Below are positions 59,584 to 64,000 of a stretch of DNA of 64,000 bases, one piece after another. The stretch's first letter is position 1; the number at the start of each line of letters is the position of its first letter. The notes beneath the pieces are model-generated. The model worked only from the letters and a program-made list of their open reading frames with translations, ran no database searches and was not told where the DNA came from. Origin of the DNA: Robertmurraya siralis (GTDB lineage Bacteria; Bacillota; Bacilli; Bacillales; Cytobacillaceae). Position numbers and translations under genes: made by a program. The DNA is taken from assembly GCF_005502275.1 (NCBI RefSeq), contig NZ_SWLZ01000001.1:310001-374000 (forward strand), in the 5' to 3' direction.

Positions 59584-59937
59584 GATAGAACCCCTTTCTC
59601 AATAACAAAAGTACAACCATCCGTTTTTTTGAAATGGATGCTAAAAATTGAAATCGATGAATCAGAGAGCGAATTTTCTATAATTATAAAAATAGGCTGA
59701 TTGCTTATTTTGATATAAACATTTGTATTTTATGATATAGCTCGAGCGCTCAATTGAAAAATGGAATCTGGTTTCCCGTATGTATTTAGGCGATTCCCAC
59801 TCTCTTTAACTTGGGGTGTAAACTTTAAAAAAGCAATATCAATAACTGACTCATCTAACATTAGCCTATAGATAAATGACCGTGTGTATGCAACCATTAT
59901 TGAAACAACATGATGGATGGGATCATTCTATAGAGGT
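59584..59937. other. Spacer without recognisable gene
   Basis: About 350 bases; no repeat or RNA gene recognised. Confidence 0.35.
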
Positions 59938-59977
59938 AAAGAAAAAGACCCCATTCGCTAAATGGGTCTTTTTCTTT
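59938..59977. terminator. ylbA terminator
   Basis: AAAGAAAAAGACCC and GGGTCTTTTTCTTT arms; works for the minus gene. Confidence 0.88.
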
Positions 59978-60003
59978 GTCATTTTGAGAAGATAAAATTG
60001 AAA

Positions 60004-60363
60004 TTACTTAACAAACTTGTCTATTTCTGCTTTTACTTCGGTTAAAATCTTTTCGCATTGGCTTACTAAAGAGCTTGGAAAATTTTCTTCCTCACCATAT
60101 TCTACTCCATGAGGATAATAATGCTTCCCTAACAATGGTGTGAGGAGTTGCAGAACCGCTCTATTGGCACCAACATCACCTTCGACTGCATAACCTAAAA
60201 TGCGAAGATAGAATACTCCTTCTTTTAATTCAAATTTGCGATCGTAGGATACTCTTTCATAATCCCACTGCTCAGCACGGATCAATCCGTAATCCGCCAT
60301 AACATCGTCTAACCGTTTTAAATCAGCTTTTACTTTATCGAATCCCAAATTCTCAAATTTCAT
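60004..60363 (-). CDS. ylbA: YlbA, YugN-like protein
   Basis: 119 residues (B. subtilis YlbA 120). Soluble; RLDDVMADYGLIRAEQWDYE and YVRILGYAVEGD-type blocks of the YugN-like family. GAGGAGGG precedes the ATG. Conserved between cta genes and ylbB. Function unknown. Confidence 0.88.
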   Translation of the reverse strand: MKFENLGFDKVKADLKRLDDVMADYGLIRAEQWDYERVSYDRKFELKEGVFYLRILGYAVEGDVGANRAVLQLLTPLLGKHYYPHGVEYGEEENFPSSLVSQCEKILTEVKAEIDKFVK

Positions 60364-60601
60364 CTCGATCCCTCCTCAAACAAGTGAAACATTATAAGTG
60401 TGAATACCTATTGTAGAATTTTACTAAAATAATCCCAAATCTAATAATAGTGGAAAAGTGAAAAAGTTGCAATGACATGCTAAAAGAAAACATAGTTCTT
60501 TCACATTTCAATTAAACCTTATTAATGAATGAACGTGATTTGGGAATACTATTTAAAGGAAATCTTTAATAATAATATTATGCATATTAGGAGGTAAGGA
60601 A

Positions 60602-61036
60602 GTGCAAAAGATAAAAGAAATTATGAGTAATGAAGTGGAATGTTGTACGTTACTTGATAATGTTTATGAAGTGGCTGTCAAAATGAAGGAATGGAATGTT
60701 GGAGCAATTCCGATTGTTGATGGGGAGAGATTGGTTGGAATGATTACTGACAGAGATCTTGTCATTCGCGGGATTGCCGAGAAAAAACCAGGATCCACGA
60801 AAGTTGGAGAGGTAATGAGCGAAGAACTGATAACAGCGACAGCGGAAATGAGCACAAAGGATGCTGCAGAATTGATGGCAAATCATCAAATACGACGCCT
60901 GCCAGTCGTTGAAGGAGATAAATTAGTCGGCATTGTTTCCCTTGGTGATTTTGCGGTAAGAAAGTTAACGGATGGCCAAGCAGGAAAGGCTCTTTCGGAA
61001 ATATCTGAACCGAATGATATGCAAATAGAACATTAG
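60602..61036 (+). CDS. ylbB: YlbB, tandem CBS-domain protein
   Basis: 144 residues: two CBS domains (about 8-60 and 73-128), each ending in the MITDRDL/IVSLGDF pattern. CBS pairs bind adenosine nucleotides. GTG start with GGAGGTAAGG upstream. Matches B. subtilis ylbB in place and size. Confidence 0.88.
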   Translation: MQKIKEIMSNEVECCTLLDNVYEVAVKMKEWNVGAIPIVDGERLVGMITDRDLVIRGIAEKKPGSTKVGEVMSEELITATAEMSTKDAAELMANHQIRRLPVVEGDKLVGIVSLGDFAVRKLTDGQAGKALSEISEPNDMQIEH

Positions 61037-61073
61037 CCAATCCATAACAAAATCTAACTTGAGTCAATATTTT

Positions 61074-61106
61074 CGTTCCCATTTAAACGGTGGGAACGAT
61101 TTATAT
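61074..61106. terminator. Hairpin after ylbB
   Basis: CGTTCCCA and TGGGAACG arms with T-rich flanks on both strands; terminator likely. Confidence 0.65.
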
Positions 61107-61234
61107 TTGTATTGAAAGATTTCAAAGAAAATAATAGATGATATAATCATATTAAACTATTATATGCATAGAATAATAGAAAATATAGATAGGATTATTA
61201 ATAATGAGTTCAAGAAAAGAGAGGAGGCATACCT

Positions 61235-62305
61235 CTGCGTGCCCTTATAAGAATTTTAATATTAATCGCCGCCATGTTAGCAGTTATATTCTACTTAAAT
61301 TTATCTTTTGAAGACGATATATTAGTCAATGAACATCCAAATTCACATCAGGTTGATGAATCACTGGAAGAAGAGACAGACGACGGCACAGATAATCCTC
61401 AAATTGATGCCCCAAGTTCGGGAATAGCAACATTGATAGGAAAAGATATGTCCCAATTAGAAGAAAAATTAGGCAAGCCTTCTAGAGTGGATCCTTCTGC
61501 TTATGGATATGATTGGTGGATATACAAAAAAAGTTTGCAAGAGTATATTCAAGTAGGTATTCGTGATGAAACGGTTGTGACGATATATGCTATAGGCAGT
61601 GATGTGGATATTCCTCCTTTCAAAATAGGACAGCCAGTCGAAGAGATTTATGCCTCAGTGCCGATTGGACCATATATAAGCTTAATGTATGAGGGGAGCT
61701 CTTATCGCTTTGAATTAACTGAAGATGATATGAACACACGCCCGCTTGTACAGATGGGAGATTTTTATGCTCAATTTTATATTGATAAGTTCGATGGAAC
61801 ATTGTCAAGTGTAAGGTTTATGGATGCGGAGACTTTAATTAAATTGCAGCCGTATGAATTGGTTTATGTCGGTGAATTAGTAGAGGTTAAGCCGTGGGAA
61901 GCAGGAAGTGAGTCTGAAGTGGCTAAAGGAAATGCTGAGCAGATTTTTGATATTTCTAATATAATGCGGGTACGGCACGAGCTAGCTCCGCTCGAAAAGG
62001 ATGAAATGGTAGCGGAGGTTGCTTTAGCCCATAGTATTGATATGTATGAAAATGAAGAATTTTCCCATACATCGAAGACTTCTGGTGAACTATCTGATCG
62101 ATTGGAAGCAAGTGAGATTTTTTATCAACTTGCTGGTGAAAATATTGCAGCGAATTACGCAGATGCGCCTGCCGTAATGGAAGGATGGCTGAATAGTAAA
62201 GGACATCGCGAGACACTTCTAAACGGACAATTTACGCACATTGGTGTAGGAGTTTACCATCTCCACTACACACAGAATTTTATTCAAAAATGGCATGAAG
62301 AATAA
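61235..62305 (+). CDS. ylbC: YlbC, extracellular CAP-domain protein with CTG start
   Basis: 356 residues from a CTG codon at 61235; a start at the first ATG (61274) gives 343 and would cut the hydrophobic signal. GAGGAGG lies seven bases before the CTG, and the resulting N-terminus (MRALIRILILIAAM) is a normal signal. The middle holds a CAP-associated domain (about 75-215), and the C-terminus a CAP/SCP domain (about 230-350) with HSIDMY, HTSKTSG and GHRETLL. B. subtilis YlbC is about 346. Function unknown, probably surface-located. Confidence 0.85.
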   Translation: MRALIRILILIAAMLAVIFYLNLSFEDDILVNEHPNSHQVDESLEEETDDGTDNPQIDAPSSGIATLIGKDMSQLEEKLGKPSRVDPSAYGYDWWIYKKSLQEYIQVGIRDETVVTIYAIGSDVDIPPFKIGQPVEEIYASVPIGPYISLMYEGSSYRFELTEDDMNTRPLVQMGDFYAQFYIDKFDGTLSSVRFMDAETLIKLQPYELVYVGELVEVKPWEAGSESEVAKGNAEQIFDISNIMRVRHELAPLEKDEMVAEVALAHSIDMYENEEFSHTSKTSGELSDRLEASEIFYQLAGENIAANYADAPAVMEGWLNSKGHRETLLNGQFTHIGVGVYHLHYTQNFIQKWHEE

Positions 62306-62366
62306 TCGTCAATAGGTAAAAATGAATAGATTAGACGATATACAGTAATTATTTATTTCATTAGGT

Positions 62367-62401
62367 AAGTGAGAGCTCGTAAGTACAGCTCTCACTTTTT
62401 G
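62367..62401. terminator. Bidirectional terminator ylbC / thioesterase
   Basis: AAGTGAGAGCT and AGCTCTCACTT arms plus T-run, overlapping the end of the minus gene. Confidence 0.85.
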
Positions 62402-62886
62402 TTCTGTCTCTTTTCGATGATGAAGAAGCTGCCGGTTGCTTGGGCAATTTTTTGCCCATCAGAGCGAAATACATCGGCTGAAGCTAGAAGTGTTTTTGAA
62501 CCGAAGTGCTCGATTTTTGCTTGGCAAGTAATGAAATCTCCAATGCCCTGGGCAATATAATGAATAGAAAGCTGAGTTGTAACGGCAGCTTTTCCATCAG
62601 GCAAACTTTGATGCGCCAATATCCCCATTGCGCTATCAATAACTGTAGCTGTAATTCCTCCATGAAGAATATTTAAAGGGTTATTGACCATTGCGTTTAA
62701 AGGAATTTTTACTTCTATTCCTTCATTCGTCTTTTTGTTTTCCATATGGAGTAAGCGGTTAATAAATGTACGATCTTGATGATTCAAACCTTCCAGAATA
62801 TGTTTTAGAACTTCTAATTCCTCATTCGTACCTTTTTCCAGTACTTGCTGAAAAAGTCTCTTTAAGTTTTCTTGCAATAAGTTCAT
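62392..62886 (-). CDS. PaaI-type hotdog thioesterase
   Basis: 164 residues. The hotdog signature is NNPLNILHGGITATVID, with a C-terminal FRSDGQKIAQATGSF strand. An N-terminal 50-residue helical part is extra. It probably hydrolyses acyl-CoA esters. The ribosome binding site AAGGGG touches the first ATG (62886); a TTG three codons in (62877) has better spacing, so the start is uncertain. Confidence 0.83.
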   Translation of the reverse strand: MNLLQENLKRLFQQVLEKGTNEELEVLKHILEGLNHQDRTFINRLLHMENKKTNEGIEVKIPLNAMVNNPLNILHGGITATVIDSAMGILAHQSLPDGKAAVTTQLSIHYIAQGIGDFITCQAKIEHFGSKTLLASADVFRSDGQKIAQATGSFFIIEKRQNKK

Positions 62887-63103
62887 CCCCTTATTTTTTC
62901 TATAGAGTAGGCGTGATTCACAACTTTTATTGCTTTATCATATCGTATCATAGGAAACTTAGTTACGAAATATAACAAAAAATGAAACGAAGATACGGTA
63001 TAGAATTGGATAATCACTGTTGATTTCAAGATGTTGAAATACGACCGATACACCAATACGAACCAGCTCATCTATACATGCCCTTTGTTCGAGGTGAATA
63101 AGT

Positions 63104-63496
63104 ATGGAAAAGAAAAAACTCCATCCTTCTGTTCAGCAATTTAAGGAATTCGTCAAGGAGCATCCGAAAATGGTGATGGAAGTCAGGAAGGGAAATGCGA
63201 CTTGGCAGGAGCTTTTTGAGGAATGGTACTTACTTGGAGAAGAAGACACTCGTTGGAATGAGTTTAAAGGAGTACAGGATAAGGAAGAAGATAAAAAAGA
63301 ATGGCTTCCACAAATTATGAATGCTGTAAAAAATGTAGATCCAAACCAACTCCAAGGGCATATTACCAACTTGAGTCAAGCTTTAGGTGCGATACAAGGA
63401 TTAATCCTCCAATTTCAAGGAGGAAAACAAGGAAACGCTTCGAGCAGTAATCAGCCCGCTCAAAGCTCGCATCCATTCCAATTCAGAAAAGATTGA
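63104..63496 (+). CDS. ylbD: YlbD, spore coat protein
   Basis: 130 residues (B. subtilis 132), rich in Lys/Glu then Gln/Ser, beginning MEKKKLHPSVQQFKEFVKEH. YlbD is a coat protein in B. subtilis. GAGGTG precedes the ATG. ylbE follows after 14 bases. Confidence 0.88.
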   Translation: MEKKKLHPSVQQFKEFVKEHPKMVMEVRKGNATWQELFEEWYLLGEEDTRWNEFKGVQDKEEDKKEWLPQIMNAVKNVDPNQLQGHITNLSQALGAIQGLILQFQGGKQGNASSSNQPAQSSHPFQFRKD

Positions 63497-63510
63497 AAAG
63501 GGGGATGGAT

Positions 63511-63753
63511 ATGAGGAAAGATATGATGGAAATGATTAATGCCGATCCGGATTTGAAAAGGTTTTTACATGAACAACCGATATGGTATAGGAAATTAGCA
63601 AGAAATCCAAATGATTTTCAAGCATTTCAAATCGCAGCATTACATTATCATAGGAAAACGATTCCGCATCGGGTAGAAAAATTTTCTAACGGCGTCTATA
63701 TGGCGCAAATGATGATGAGCATGTTTCAAGCGATGAATAATAATCTTTCGTGA
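63511..63753 (+). CDS. ylbE: YlbE
   Basis: 80 residues (B. subtilis 79), helical, WYRKLARNPNDFQAF. ATG 63511 with AAGGGGG upstream; the frame continues six codons upstream into ylbD. Probably cotranscribed with ylbD. Function unknown. Confidence 0.88.
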   Translation: MRKDMMEMINADPDLKRFLHEQPIWYRKLARNPNDFQAFQIAALHYHRKTIPHRVEKFSNGVYMAQMMMSMFQAMNNNLS

Positions 63754-63790
63754 ACAACTTTCTCGCATGTATTGAGAAGGTTGTTTTTTC
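63753..63790 (+). terminator. ylbDE terminator
   Basis: AACAACTTTCTC and GAGAAGGTTGTT arms with a T-run. Confidence 0.85.
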
Positions 63791-63880
63791 ATGGATGCAA
63801 TGGAGTAAAAATGGATTTGTTAGCAAACAATATCATTATAATTTATGTTTATGGGACTTTACATTAGAGGGGGATTGCCA

Positions 63881-64000
63881 ATGAGAACCATATATTTAAG
63901 TTTAATGATGCTGGTGTTAATGACGGTTGGCTGTCAAAAGGACTTACCGGAGCCAGAGGCCAAAAAGTTAATGGTTATACCGATGAGCACTGTCAACACA
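63881..64000 (+). CDS. Lipoprotein, 3' end outside window
   Basis: Forty codons visible: a signal MRTIYLSLMMLVLMTV ending in lipobox VGC, then QKDLPEPEAKK. AGAGGGGG lies before the ATG. In B. subtilis ylbF follows ylbE; this gene is different or inserted. Too short to classify. Confidence 0.7.
   Translation, partial: MRTIYLSLMMLVLMTVGCQKDLPEPEAKKLMVIPMSTVNT

Overview
The window is AT-rich chromosomal core DNA from an endospore-forming member of the Bacillaceae. Most genes match the Bacillus subtilis yku, pdh, ykt, yla, cta and ylb blocks, largely in that order. Differences rule out B. subtilis itself: ykuK and the flavodoxin genes are missing, an MFS gene sits in front of ccpC, and there is an IS3 relic. 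Start codons are often TTG or GTG behind strong GGAGG-type ribosome binding sites. I moved many starts downstream to fit those sites. No tRNA, rRNA, CRISPR array, prophage or intact insertion sequence was seen.

Layout. 1-5.3 kb: a 5'-truncated PAS-PAS-GGDEF-EAL protein, a Tat-exported phosphoesterase (ykuE) and the degenerate EAL protein YkuI. 5.3-9 kb: a glutaredoxin-like protein, an orphan substrate-binding-like protein, an MBL-fold hydrolase, ykuJ, ykzF and darB (ykuL). 9.2-13.8 kb: an MFS transporter with ccpC, then dapH and dapL for diaminopimelate. 13.8-14.2 kb: an IS3-family transposase relic. 14.4-18 kb: a heterodimeric ABC exporter. 18.2-22.2 kb: ktrC, then rpoY-rnjA and def on the minus strand. 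22.5-28.6 kb: ykyA and the pyruvate dehydrogenase operon pdhABCD. 28.9-33.5 kb: small lipoproteins, a polysaccharide deacetylase, an SR1/SR1P dual-function small RNA and speA. 33.8-45.7 kb: yktA, yktB, ykzI, suhB, ylaF, typA, ylaH, ylaI, ylaL, ylaJ, phoH (ylaK), ylaN and ftsW. 46-58.5 kb: pycA, then ctaA divergent from ctaB and ctaCDEFG plus a DUF420/CtaM-like gene, which together make and mature a caa3-type cytochrome oxidase. 58.5-64 kb: an AI-2E-family permease, ylbA, ylbB, ylbC, a thioesterase, ylbD, ylbE and the start of a lipoprotein gene cut by the window end.

How it works together. The window gathers the pyruvate branch point (Pdh, PycA), its small-RNA and catabolite control (SR1P, CcpC, cre-like sites) and the terminal oxidase that uses the resulting electrons. 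In B. subtilis, DarB, KtrC and PycA are linked through cyclic di-AMP, and SR1P, GapA and RNase J1 form another known link; DarB, KtrC, PycA, SR1P and RNase J1 are all encoded here. I found no clearly undescribed multi-gene system. The items most worth a second look are the SR1 homologue too short for ordinary ORF calling, a CTG start for ylbC, a perfect 62-base palindrome, decayed Bacillus-type repeats, a possible MITE upstream of pycA, and spaced ResD-like boxes between ctaA and ctaB.
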